This document shows positions 7,606 through 14,995 of a stretch of 64,000 nt of DNA, in pieces. Both the position numbers and the translations under genes were made by a program. A model generated the notes under the pieces. The model worked only from the letters and a program-made list of their open reading frames with translations, was not told the DNA's origin and searched no databases. This stretch comes from Microbacterium sp. SLBN-154 (GTDB lineage: Bacteria > Actinomycetota > Actinomycetes > Actinomycetales > Microbacteriaceae): assembly GCF_006715565.1 (NCBI RefSeq), contig NZ_VFNL01000001.1, positions 2,046,001 to 2,110,000 on the forward strand, written 5' to 3'. Numbering within the stretch: position 1 is the first letter of the stretch; the number at the start of each line of letters is the position of its first letter.

Positions 7606-10360
7606 GCAGCTCGTCGCGACACCAACCCGTGACCGCAGCGGGCGCGGCACCGGGCCGACCTGTCACGTCGTCACCCATGTGCATTGGGACCGGGAGTGGT
7701 ACCGCCCGTTCGAGTCCTATCGCGCGCGGCTGATCGAACTCGTCGAGCAGGTATGCACCCAGCTCGACGCGGGCTCGATCGAGAGGTTCCATCTGGACGG
7801 ACAGACGATCACCCTCCGCGATGTCGGAGACCTGCGTCCCGATCTGGTCGAGCGTGTCCGTCGGCACGTATGTGCGGGTGTCCTCACGGTGGGACCGTGG
7901 CACGTCCTCGCCGACAACCAGCTGGTCTCGGGCGAGAATCTCATCCGCAACCTCCTCGCCGCCCGTCGTCTGGGCGCCGGGATCGGGGCGCTGACAGCCA
8001 TCGGATACTCTCCGGACGCGTTCGGTCATCCTGCGGACCTGCCCCGGATCCTCACCGGGTTCGGCATCGACACGGCCCTGGTCTGGCGCGGAGCGCCATC
8101 GGAGGCATCGGAGTTCCGGTGGCGCTCGCCAGACGGCGCAGAGGTGTACGCGGTCAACCAGGCCTACCACGAGGCGGAGATCCTGTGGACACCCGAGGGA
8201 CGCGCCGAGCGCCTCGCGGCCTTCCTCGACCGTGAGCGTGAGCGTCGCCCCGAGGGCCCCTGGCTGCTGATGAACGGGGGCGACCACCTCGCCCCCCGCG
8301 CGGTGGGCCCGGTGCTCGCAGCGGTGGCTGGGTCGGAGACGTCCGGTGGGTCCCTGGTGCAGTCGAGTCTGGAGGACTTCTTCGACGATCTGCGCGCGAC
8401 CCGTCCGGATCCGGTGGTCATCGAGGGCGAACTCCGATTCCTCGGCGGCCCGGGGTCGTTCCTGCTTCCCGGCACGCTGTCCTCGCGCATCCATCTGAAA
8501 CAGGAGAACTCGCGCGCGGAACGGATGCTGGAGCGCATCGTCGAACCCCTCCTCGCCGCCGAGGTGCTCGATCCTCCCGCTGTTCCCGGGCTCTCGGCCG
8601 TCGACGCCACGCCGATCGCAGGCCCGACCGAGGCGCAGCTGCGTCACGCCTGGGAGCTCGTGCTCGAGAACGCTCCCCACGACTCCATCTGCGGGTGCAG
8701 CGTGGACGAGGTGCACCGGGAGAACTCGGTGCGCACCGATCGCGTGCTCGAGCTGAGCGATCAGATGCTGCGGCGCGCACTGCTGCGACGCCGCTTCGAC
8801 ACCCGTGTGCACGGGACGCCCGCCGACGACGCCGTCCGCATCGCGGTCCACGTTCCCTTCGCCGCAGGAGACCGGCACCTTCCCGTGGAGGTCGATGTCG
8901 TCGTCGCACCCGACAGCGACATCGCTCAGCTGAAAGATCCGAGCGGGCGAGCGGTTCCGATCGAAGTGGAAGACCTCGGTGTGCGGCGCTCCTTCGAGGC
9001 TGATCTCGACCTCCTTCCCGACTCCGTCGAAGCCCGGGTCCTGCGGCTTCGCTTCATCGCCTCCGTCGTCGAGCCCGGTGCCGTCGTCATCTTCACGGCG
9101 GAGCTGGCTCCTCACGACGGTCGCCCCCGCGCACGCGCCGACAGCGAACCGGGGCAGGTCGGCCAGGCGGTATCGCTTCCGGATGGTCGATCGGTCATCG
9201 TGCTCGCCGACGCCGCGTTCGACGTCGTCGACCCGGCCACTGGCACCCGTCACCGGGGCCTCGGGCGGCTGGTGGACGAGGGCGATCGCGGCGACACGTA
9301 CACGTTCGACCCGCCGACGGGTGATCGTGGTGTCGAGGCGAGGGCGGGCAGCGTCGCGCTGATCCGGTCGGCAGTCCGTACGGTGATCTCCTGGCGCGCC
9401 GAACTCGACATCCCGCACTCGCTCGATGAGGCACGCGAGGCCCGGTCCGCCGCGACGATCCCCACTGCCGTGGACATCCGACTGACGGTGTGGCACGGTT
9501 CGGACACGCTGGAGTGGACGGCCGAGTGGGTGAACGCCTCACGTGATCATCGCCTCCGGGTGCTCGCTCCGGTCGCTGGTCAGCCGACATCGTGGACCAG
9601 CGGTCAGCACTTCTCGTCGCTGACGCGCCCTTTCGGGCCGGTCATCGGGTCGGCCCCGCACGAGCGGAATCGCGAGAGCGCGATCGGGACCCACCCCGCG
9701 CACGGGTACGTCACGGCCGGGGGAGGCGACGAGGCCGTCGGGATTCTGCTGGATCACGTGTCCGAAGTGCAGGGCATCGCAGGCGGCGACGGTGCTCCCG
9801 CGGAGCTGGCCGTGACCGTGCTGCGGAGCGTGGGGTGGCTCTCGAGGTTCGATCTCCGAACCCGCACGACCGGGGCAGGCCCGGAACTGGCCACCCCGGA
9901 AGCGCAGCTGCTGCGACCGATCACCGCCCGCGTCGCGTTCGTTCTGGGTGCGGCTGCCACCGACACCTACGCCCTCGCCGAGCGGGCCGACACGCGTCGG
10001 GTCGGCGTCGTCGCGCTGCAGTTGCGCGGGGGACCCGAGGCGCCGTCCGTCCTTGCACCACCGCTCTCGGTGTCCGGCGCGCTCGTCACCGCCTTCAAGC
10101 CGGCGGACGACGGCAGCGGAGTGATCCTGCGGCTGAGCAACCCCACCGATGCGGATCGCACTGCCACGCTCCATGCGGCCGTCGATGTCGACGTCTGGGC
10201 TGTTCGCATGGATGAGACGGCGCTGGCCGACGCATCGGTGCGGGTCGCGCGTGCGCAGCGGAGCGAGTACCCCCTCGCGCCCCAGCAGACCCTGACCCTG
10301 CGGCTGGTGCCCGCGGCCCCTCTTCCGGGGCGGCCCGCGACGGGGGGCGACCTGCGGTGA
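7598..10360 (+). CDS. Glycoside hydrolase family 38 alpha-mannosidase
   Basis: Starts at GTG 7598, overlapping nanE by 8 bases. The 920-residue protein carries the GH38 zinc motif 'THVHWDREWYRPF' (His29 and Asp31 as metal ligands) and the nucleophile loop 'GYSPDAFGHPADLPRIL' (Asp140). The mid-domain motif 'NAPHDSICGCSVDEVHREN' is typical of the bacterial subgroup that includes MngB and streptococcal GH38 enzymes. The C-terminal third is the usual beta-sandwich region. No signal peptide is visible, so it should act in the cytoplasm on imported oligosaccharides. It would release alpha-linked mannose (or a related sugar) from the transported glycan; linkage preference cannot be predicted. Confidence 0.93.
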   Translation: MSEQLVATPTRDRSGRGTGPTCHVVTHVHWDREWYRPFESYRARLIELVEQVCTQLDAGSIERFHLDGQTITLRDVGDLRPDLVERVRRHVCAGVLTVGPWHVLADNQLVSGENLIRNLLAARRLGAGIGALTAIGYSPDAFGHPADLPRILTGFGIDTALVWRGAPSEASEFRWRSPDGAEVYAVNQAYHEAEILWTPEGRAERLAAFLDRERERRPEGPWLLMNGGDHLAPRAVGPVLAAVAGSETSGGSLVQSSLEDFFDDLRATRPDPVVIEGELRFLGGPGSFLLPGTLSSRIHLKQENSRAERMLERIVEPLLAAEVLDPPAVPGLSAVDATPIAGPTEAQLRHAWELVLENAPHDSICGCSVDEVHRENSVRTDRVLELSDQMLRRALLRRRFDTRVHGTPADDAVRIAVHVPFAAGDRHLPVEVDVVVAPDSDIAQLKDPSGRAVPIEVEDLGVRRSFEADLDLLPDSVEARVLRLRFIASVVEPGAVVIFTAELAPHDGRPRARADSEPGQVGQAVSLPDGRSVIVLADAAFDVVDPATGTRHRGLGRLVDEGDRGDTYTFDPPTGDRGVEARAGSVALIRSAVRTVISWRAELDIPHSLDEAREARSAATIPTAVDIRLTVWHGSDTLEWTAEWVNASRDHRLRVLAPVAGQPTSWTSGQHFSSLTRPFGPVIGSAPHERNRESAIGTHPAHGYVTAGGGDEAVGILLDHVSEVQGIAGGDGAPAELAVTVLRSVGWLSRFDLRTRTTGAGPELATPEAQLLRPITARVAFVLGAAATDTYALAERADTRRVGVVALQLRGGPEAPSVLAPPLSVSGALVTAFKPADDGSGVILRLSNPTDADRTATLHAAVDVDVWAVRMDETALADASVRVARAQRSEYPLAPQQTLTLRLVPAAPLPGRPATGGDLR

Positions 10361-11298
10361 GGGGCGACCCGCACGCTGATGGGACGACCCGGCTGTCGGT
10401 CGACGCCGGGCAGTCCTCGATCCGCGTCCGTCGGAGCGACCCGCACGGAACGCACACCTCGGTGCTCCCGGGCATCCGCGCCGACCGACCGGCGACGCCC
10501 CAGGTGGTCGGTGTCATCCGCGACGCGCTCGCGAGCGCCCCGCCGACGACGCGGACGGTCTCGGTGGCGGTGGGTGCGTCCGGGTTCGACGAAGACCCCG
10601 CCGCGGCAGCGGATCTCCTCCTGGTCGAGCCGACGTTGACCTCCGCACGCATCGCGCACGACTCGGTCACCGGCTACCTCGGGGCCAACGCCGAGCAGCA
10701 CGGAGTGGTGGCTGCGGTGGGCACGGGCGTGGTGATCCTCGGGTGCGGGACCGCCGGCCTCGCTCGCGTGGACGGGTGGGGCTATCTCCTGGGCGACGCC
10801 GGGGGTGCGTATTGGATCGGCCGAGCTGGTTTGGATGCTGCGCTGCGTGCGGTCGACGGCCGCGGGCCCGCGACCTCCCTCACCGCCTCCGCGACCGCGG
10901 CGTTCGGCCCGCTGCCGCTCGTTCCTCTCGCCCTGCAGGCCGATCCCCGCCGCGTCGAGCGCGTCGCGGCATTCGCGCGTTCGGTGACTGCAGCGGCAGA
11001 GCATGACGAGAGCGCAGCCGACATCGTGATGACGGCCGCGCGGGAACTGGCCGGCTCGATCGCGGCCGCCCTGCGGATGTCGGGGATGCCGAAGACGCAG
11101 GCGCGGGTCAGTGCCAATGGAAAGGTGGTGGAGGCGGATGCCCTGAGGAGGGCTCTCACCACGGAACTGCGCGAGGTCGGGGTAGAACTCCAGCCGCCTC
11201 TGGGCGAACCGATCGACGGTGTCGATCGGTTGCACGACCTGCCGTCGTCGCATCCTCTGCAGCGCGTCGTCTCGACCGCGGATCGCGTCCCGGTCTGA
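10357..11298 (+). CDS. BadF/BadG-type ATPase, N-acetylglucosamine kinase-like
   Basis: Starts at GTG 10357 in a four-base overlap with the mannosidase. The 313-residue protein has the ASKHA-fold elements of the BadF/GlcNAc-kinase group: phosphate-1 loop 'LSVDAGQSSIRVR', 'ARIAHDSVTGYLGA', the 'VVAAVGTGVVILG' loop, and 'GWGYLLGDAGGAYWIGRAGL'. It would phosphorylate GlcNAc or ManNAc released inside the cell, supplying the 6-phosphate substrate for NanE, and is the last gene of the operon. Exact sugar preference is inferred from context. Confidence 0.83.
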   Translation: MRGDPHADGTTRLSVDAGQSSIRVRRSDPHGTHTSVLPGIRADRPATPQVVGVIRDALASAPPTTRTVSVAVGASGFDEDPAAAADLLLVEPTLTSARIAHDSVTGYLGANAEQHGVVAAVGTGVVILGCGTAGLARVDGWGYLLGDAGGAYWIGRAGLDAALRAVDGRGPATSLTASATAAFGPLPLVPLALQADPRRVERVAAFARSVTAAAEHDESAADIVMTAARELAGSIAAALRMSGMPKTQARVSANGKVVEADALRRALTTELREVGVELQPPLGEPIDGVDRLHDLPSSHPLQRVVSTADRVPV

Positions 11299-11366
11299 CG
11301 GCGTTCGGAGGTTCCCGGGCACGCCTCTTCGGTCAGCTCCCCGCGCCAGGGGGCAGCCGGAGGGTC

Positions 11367-11372
11367 TACATT
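11367..11372 (+). promoter_or_regulatory. -10 element of a leaderless promoter for the bicupin gene
   Basis: TACATT followed by six bases and then ATG at 11379. The predicted transcription start coincides with the start codon, so no ribosome binding site is expected and none is seen. Confidence 0.6.
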
Positions 11373-11378
11373 TTCGAC

Positions 11379-12407
11379 ATGGCCTCGCCGCACGTCGCAT
11401 CGCTGCACGCCGCTCCCGCCGCCTTCGAGGGCGATTCCGGGGAGATCCGCCGGCTCACCCGCGCGGAGTTCCCGATGCTCAGGCGGATGTCCATCCAGAG
11501 GATCGTCCTGGCCCCCGGGGGTGTCCGCGAGCCGCAGTGGAACGTCAATGCCCACCAGCTCGCCTACGTCGCGCGGGGGAGAGTGCTCGTGTCGGTGCTC
11601 GGCAACGCCGACGCCTTCGCCTCCTTCGTCGTCGAAGCGGGACAGATGTTCCACATCGAATCGGGCGCCGTGGCGCACATGGAGAATGCCGGCGACACCG
11701 ACGCCGAGATCATCGCGGCGCTCCGGTCGGATCACCCGCAGCACTTCTCCTTCTCCGGCAGTGTGAATGCGATGACCGATGCCGTCCTCGGAAACACCTA
11801 CGACCTCGCGGCGGCGGCCTTCGAGATCCTGCCGCGGCGGGATCCGACCCCGATCTTCCGTCGTCAGGGCCCGGTGCGCATTCCCGACACCGCCGGGCTT
11901 CCGAACGCCCGGCTGTTCGACGCGGAAGGACAGCAGGCGCCGCTGTCGTACAGCTACGGGTTCGCCAAGCTCGCCCGCAACCAGTACTGGGCTTCGCTCG
12001 AGGACATCTCGATGTACCACCTCCATATCGACGGGAGTGGAATGCGCGAGCCGCACTGGCATCCGGTCACCGCGGAGCTCGGCTACGTCTGGAAGGGCAG
12101 AGGACGGATGCGGGTGCTCAGCCCCGACGGATCCCTCGACCAGTACGAGCTCGAGCCCGGACAGGTCTACTTCATCCCGCGCGCGTACCCCCATCACATC
12201 GAGACGCTCGGTGAAGACGGACTGGACTTCCTCATCTTCTTCGACCAGCCCACCCCCGGAGACATCGGATACCGGGCGACCGCCTCGGCGTTCTCGCGCG
12301 AGGTGCTCGCCGGTGCCTTCGGGATCCCCGAGCGGGATCTGCCCCGCCTGCCCTTCACCCCCGTCGATCCGCTCATCGTCGAGCGGCGGAATCCCCGGGA
12401 TCCGTGA
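11379..12407 (+). CDS. Bicupin protein, oxalate decarboxylase-like
   Basis: A 342-residue protein with two cupin barrels. The C-terminal one keeps a full metal site: 'REPHWHPVTAELGYV' (His226, His228, Glu233) and 'PRAYPHHIET' (His272). At the equivalent place the N-terminal cupin reads 'REPQWNVNAHQLAYV', with Gln53, Asn55 and Gln60 in place of His, His and Glu; only the second-motif His100 remains. Overall order and length resemble oxalate decarboxylase/oxidase bicupins, but without one metal site the reaction is uncertain. No signal peptide. The stop overlaps the next gene's GTG (12404), so the two are co-transcribed. Confidence 0.85.
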   Translation: MASPHVASLHAAPAAFEGDSGEIRRLTRAEFPMLRRMSIQRIVLAPGGVREPQWNVNAHQLAYVARGRVLVSVLGNADAFASFVVEAGQMFHIESGAVAHMENAGDTDAEIIAALRSDHPQHFSFSGSVNAMTDAVLGNTYDLAAAAFEILPRRDPTPIFRRQGPVRIPDTAGLPNARLFDAEGQQAPLSYSYGFAKLARNQYWASLEDISMYHLHIDGSGMREPHWHPVTAELGYVWKGRGRMRVLSPDGSLDQYELEPGQVYFIPRAYPHHIETLGEDGLDFLIFFDQPTPGDIGYRATASAFSREVLAGAFGIPERDLPRLPFTPVDPLIVERRNPRDP

Positions 12408-13078
12408 GCACCACCGCCGCTGAAGCCGCCCTTGTCTCCGATGTCCGAGCGGCCCTCCGTCGCGCCGCCGATCCCTCCCGCGCCGCGGGCCAGCAGGCGT
12501 ACATGAAATCGGCGATGCCGTTCCTCGGGGTGCGGGTGCCCGAGGTTCGCCGCCTGGTCGCCGAGGTCGCCGGCACCCGCGACTCCGTGACGAGGCTCTC
12601 CGCCGCGCGCCTCCTCTGGGACGACGCGACCCACCGCGAGGAGCGCTACGCCGCCATGGCCCTTCTTCGACACCGTGCTCTTCGCGGAGATCCTCGTCTG
12701 GTGCCGATCGTCGAACACATGGTGCGCACCGGGGCGTGGTGGGACATCACCGATGAGCTGGCCCATCGCCTGGGCGACCTGCTCGATGCCCGACCCGAGG
12801 CGACCGCAGCGCTCGTGCGCGCATGGGCGCGCGACGACGATCCCTGGATCCGGCGGATCGCTATCCTCTCCCAGCTCGGACGACGATCACGGGTCGATCA
12901 GGCGCTTCTCGCCGATGCCATCCGCCCGAATGCCTCGGATTCCGAGTTCTTCATCCGAAAGGCCATCGGGTGGGCCCTTCGCGACCACGCCCGCACCGAC
13001 CCGGACTGGGTGCGACATTTCGTCGCTTCACACGAACTCAGCGCGCTGTCGGTCCGCGAGGCGACGAAACACCTGTGA
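12404..13078 (+). CDS. DNA alkylation repair protein (AlkD-like HEAT-repeat glycosylase)
   Basis: Starts at GTG 12404 overlapping the cupin stop. The 224-residue product is the usual length for the AlkC/AlkD family and shows its landmarks: 'YMKSAMPFLGVRVPEVRRL' near residue 30, 'WWDITDELAHRLGDLL', 'DDDPWIRRIAILSQL', and 'FFIRKAIGWALRDHA' near residue 185. Family members excise N3- and N7-alkylated purines from DNA using stacked HEAT-like helices. Its pairing with a cupin is unexplained. Confidence 0.88.
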   Translation: MSTTAAEAALVSDVRAALRRAADPSRAAGQQAYMKSAMPFLGVRVPEVRRLVAEVAGTRDSVTRLSAARLLWDDATHREERYAAMALLRHRALRGDPRLVPIVEHMVRTGAWWDITDELAHRLGDLLDARPEATAALVRAWARDDDPWIRRIAILSQLGRRSRVDQALLADAIRPNASDSEFFIRKAIGWALRDHARTDPDWVRHFVASHELSALSVREATKHL

Positions 13079-13087
13079 GACGGGCGA

Positions 13088-13093
13088 TACGAT
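13088..13093 (+). promoter_or_regulatory. -10 element of a leaderless promoter
   Basis: TACGAT, then seven bases, then ATG at 13101. Transcription should start at the initiation codon of the small membrane protein gene. Confidence 0.55.
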
Positions 13094-13100
13094 CACGCGC

Positions 13101-13625
13101 ATGACCGGTATATCGCCCGACGCTGCACGAACCGGGGCACGGCAGAAGACTCCGCTTCTCGTCGGCCTGCTCCCCTTCGCCGGGGTGGTCCTCTTCGTCA
13201 TCGCCGAGATCGTCGGCTTCGTCGTCACCGGCGGTGCCGACGCTCTGCGGTGGACGACCATGAACGCCGTCCTGTTCCTCATCGGGTCCTCCAGCGTCGG
13301 CAATGGCATCGCCCACCTCTTCTTCGGGCCCGTCATCGCCCGATCGATCGGCTGGCAGCCGGGGCCCTTCCAGTTCGAAGTCGGTGCGGCCAACCTCGGA
13401 ATCGGCGTGGCCGCGATTGTGGCCGCGGCAGCGTTCGATGCAGACGCCTGGCTCGCCCCGATCCTGGCCGCGCTGGTCTTCCTCGTCCTCGCGGGCATCG
13501 GTCACATCCGCGCGATCGTCGTCGAACGCAATCTCTCGATCAACAACGCCGGCCCCATCCTGGTGCTCGACTTCCTCATCCCGCTCGTCACGCTCGCCCT
13601 GTGGATCTGGTTGATGCTTTCCTGA
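13101..13625 (+). CDS. Small multi-pass membrane protein (DUF6790-like)
   Basis: Start fixed by the leaderless promoter and by the beginning of the hydrophobic protein; the open frame extends upstream into alkD. The 174-residue product has about five membrane segments (for example LLPFAGVVLFVIAEIVGFVV and the C-terminal LIPLVTLALWIWLML). Motifs 'SSSVGNGIAHLFFGPVIARSIGW' and 'FQFEVGAANLGIGVAAIV' resemble the DUF6790 group. Function unknown. It converges on the transporter gene downstream, with only 19 bases between the two stops. Confidence 0.75.
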   Translation: MTGISPDAARTGARQKTPLLVGLLPFAGVVLFVIAEIVGFVVTGGADALRWTTMNAVLFLIGSSSVGNGIAHLFFGPVIARSIGWQPGPFQFEVGAANLGIGVAAIVAAAAFDADAWLAPILAALVFLVLAGIGHIRAIVVERNLSINNAGPILVLDFLIPLVTLALWIWLMLS

Positions 13626-13644
13626 CGCTTCGGAGGCGGGTCGG

Positions 13645-14802
13645 CTAGACGGTCGTCGCGGCGAGCGCCAGCACCGCGCCGGCGACGATGAGCGGCGCTC
13701 CCACCAGGCCGAGGATGGCATAGCGCGCCCAGGACAGGGTGACACCGGCCGCGACGACGCGGGAGTGCCACAGCAGCGTCGCCAGCGATGCCCACGGGGT
13801 GACGAGGGGCCCGGCGTTGACCCCGATGAGCAGCGCCGCGAGGCGCACCGGGTCGTCGGCGGCGGACTCGAGCAGGAGGTAGGCGGGAAGGTTGTTCGCG
13901 ATGTTGGCCGCTGCCGCCCCAACCCCCGCGATGCTCGCGAGAGAGGCCGCCGAGTCACCCGGACCGATGAGCGCCTTCAACGGCTCGAGGGCTCCCAGGG
14001 CCTCGAGTGCGGCGACGGCGACGAAAAGTCCGCAGATGAAGACCAGCAGCGACCACGGAACGAGCGAGAGCCGCAGACGGCGAGGCGAGCGCCACGCGAA
14101 AAGCGCCGTCAGGGCGAGAGCGGCGAGGCTCGCCGGGATCCAGGGCGGGACGCCGCTGACGAGGAACGGCAGCAGCACGATCACGATGGTCGCCGAGACC
14201 CTCAGCTGCACGCGGTCCGACACGACCGGAGGTGCCGAGGAATCGTGCCGACCCCGAAGCCGGCGGCGGAAGACCACGAACAGCAACAGCACCGACAGAA
14301 CGACCGACACCACGGCGGCCGGCCACAGCAGTGCCACGAAACCGGCGACATCGCCGCCGGAGATGCGGTCGACGGCGAGCAGGTTCGTGAGGTTCGAGAT
14401 CGGGAGCACCAGGGAGGCGGTGTTGGCGATCCACACCGTCGCGAGCGCGAACGGGATCGGGTCCAGTCGATGGGCACGCGCAACGGCGAGCACGACCGGA
14501 GTCAGAAGCACGGCGGTGGTGTCGAGGGAGAGGAAGACGGTGACCCCGACGGCGAGGGCGACGACCAGCAGCCACAGCAGCAGAGTCCTGCCGCGGGCGA
14601 GCCGGGCCAGGGCCGAAGCGGCGACATCGAAGACGCCGGCGGTCGCAGCGAGTTCGGCGACGACCGTGATCGCCACGACGAACAGCAGGATGCTCCAGAC
14701 CCGGTCGCCGACGGCGAGAAGATCGGATGCCGGAAGGACACCGGTTGCCAGGGCCACCGCACCGGCAGCGAGGAGCCCGAGCCCCAGCATCCAGGTCTTC
14801 AC
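13645..14802 (-). CDS. ArsB/SLC13-type anion transporter
   Basis: A 385-residue protein read from GTG 14802; the frame stays open further upstream, but only this part is hydrophobic and protein-like. It has about ten membrane segments and two copies of the ion-transporter hairpin signature: 'SLDTTAVLLTPVVLAVARA' and 'ANTASLVLPISNLTNLLAVD' in the first half, 'NIANNLPAYLLLESA' and 'GVNAGPLVTPWASLATLLW' in the second. This is the ArsB/citrate/NhaD superfamily. The substrate could be arsenite, a dicarboxylate or another anion; there is no ArsR or ArsC gene nearby, so arsenite export is not supported by context. Divergent from thrS. Confidence 0.8.
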   Translation of the reverse strand: MKTWMLGLGLLAAGAVALATGVLPASDLLAVGDRVWSILLFVVAITVVAELAATAGVFDVAASALARLARGRTLLLWLLVVALAVGVTVFLSLDTTAVLLTPVVLAVARAHRLDPIPFALATVWIANTASLVLPISNLTNLLAVDRISGGDVAGFVALLWPAAVVSVVLSVLLLFVVFRRRLRGRHDSSAPPVVSDRVQLRVSATIVIVLLPFLVSGVPPWIPASLAALALTALFAWRSPRRLRLSLVPWSLLVFICGLFVAVAALEALGALEPLKALIGPGDSAASLASIAGVGAAAANIANNLPAYLLLESAADDPVRLAALLIGVNAGPLVTPWASLATLLWHSRVVAAGVTLSWARYAILGLVGAPLIVAGAVLALAATTV

Positions 14803-14803
14803 T

Positions 14804-14818
14804 GCACCATCATGGTGC
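14804..14818. promoter_or_regulatory. 15-bp inverted repeat between transporter and thrS
   Basis: GCACCAT, one base, ATGGTGC: perfect seven-base arms, one base from the transporter start codon and about 25-40 bases upstream of the thrS -10. It could be an operator for either gene; no regulator is identified. Confidence 0.35.
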
Positions 14819-14843
14819 CCGGGTCCGCGTGCCCCGACCTGAC

Positions 14844-14849
14844 TAGACT
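14844..14849 (+). promoter_or_regulatory. -10 element of the thrS promoter
   Basis: TAGACT followed by six bases and an ATG at 14856, the leaderless arrangement. Transcription therefore likely starts at the short ORF, leaving a leader of about 140 bases before thrS. Confidence 0.6.
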
Positions 14850-14855
14850 GTCGGC

Positions 14856-14921
14856 ATGGATTCCCGGCCCAGCATCGCGGCTCTCGCCGCCCTGGTCGGC
14901 ACGCGAACGCTCGACGCCTGA
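14856..14921 (+). CDS. Putative 21-residue leader peptide upstream of thrS
   Basis: A 21-codon ORF whose ATG sits at the predicted transcription start, so it can be translated as a leaderless message. It encodes MDSRPSIAALAALVGTRTLD plus Ala and holds two threonine codons (ACG) as a T-R-T motif near its end. Seven bases after its stop is a perfect hairpin (14929-14944). The arrangement resembles an attenuation leader for threonyl-tRNA synthetase, but two Thr codons is a weak bias and there is no T-rich tract, so regulation is a hypothesis. It could also be a chance ORF. Confidence 0.4.
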   Translation: MDSRPSIAALAALVGTRTLDA

Positions 14922-14928
14922 GCGGGCG

Positions 14929-14944
14929 GGGCGCCGGTGCGCCC
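14929..14944 (+). promoter_or_regulatory. Hairpin in the thrS leader
   Basis: GGGCGC, loop CGGT, GCGCCC: a perfect six-base-pair stem just after the leader ORF stop and about 50 bases before the thrS start. No T-run follows, so it is not an ordinary intrinsic terminator. Confidence 0.4.
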
Positions 14945-14995
14945 GAAGCTGAGAACGTGACCGACCACCCGTGACCGAGACCCAGGAGTACCCCT

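Noticed and set aside
13645..14802. Arsenic resistance operon
   Set aside because: The transporter fold is ArsB/SLC13-like, but there is no arsR, arsC or acr3 neighbour, so the substrate is left open.
14803..14995. T-box riboswitch for thrS
   Set aside because: The leader is about 140 bases and I see no AGGGUGGNACCGCG-like T-box sequence or specifier loop. Only the short ORF and hairpin are supported.
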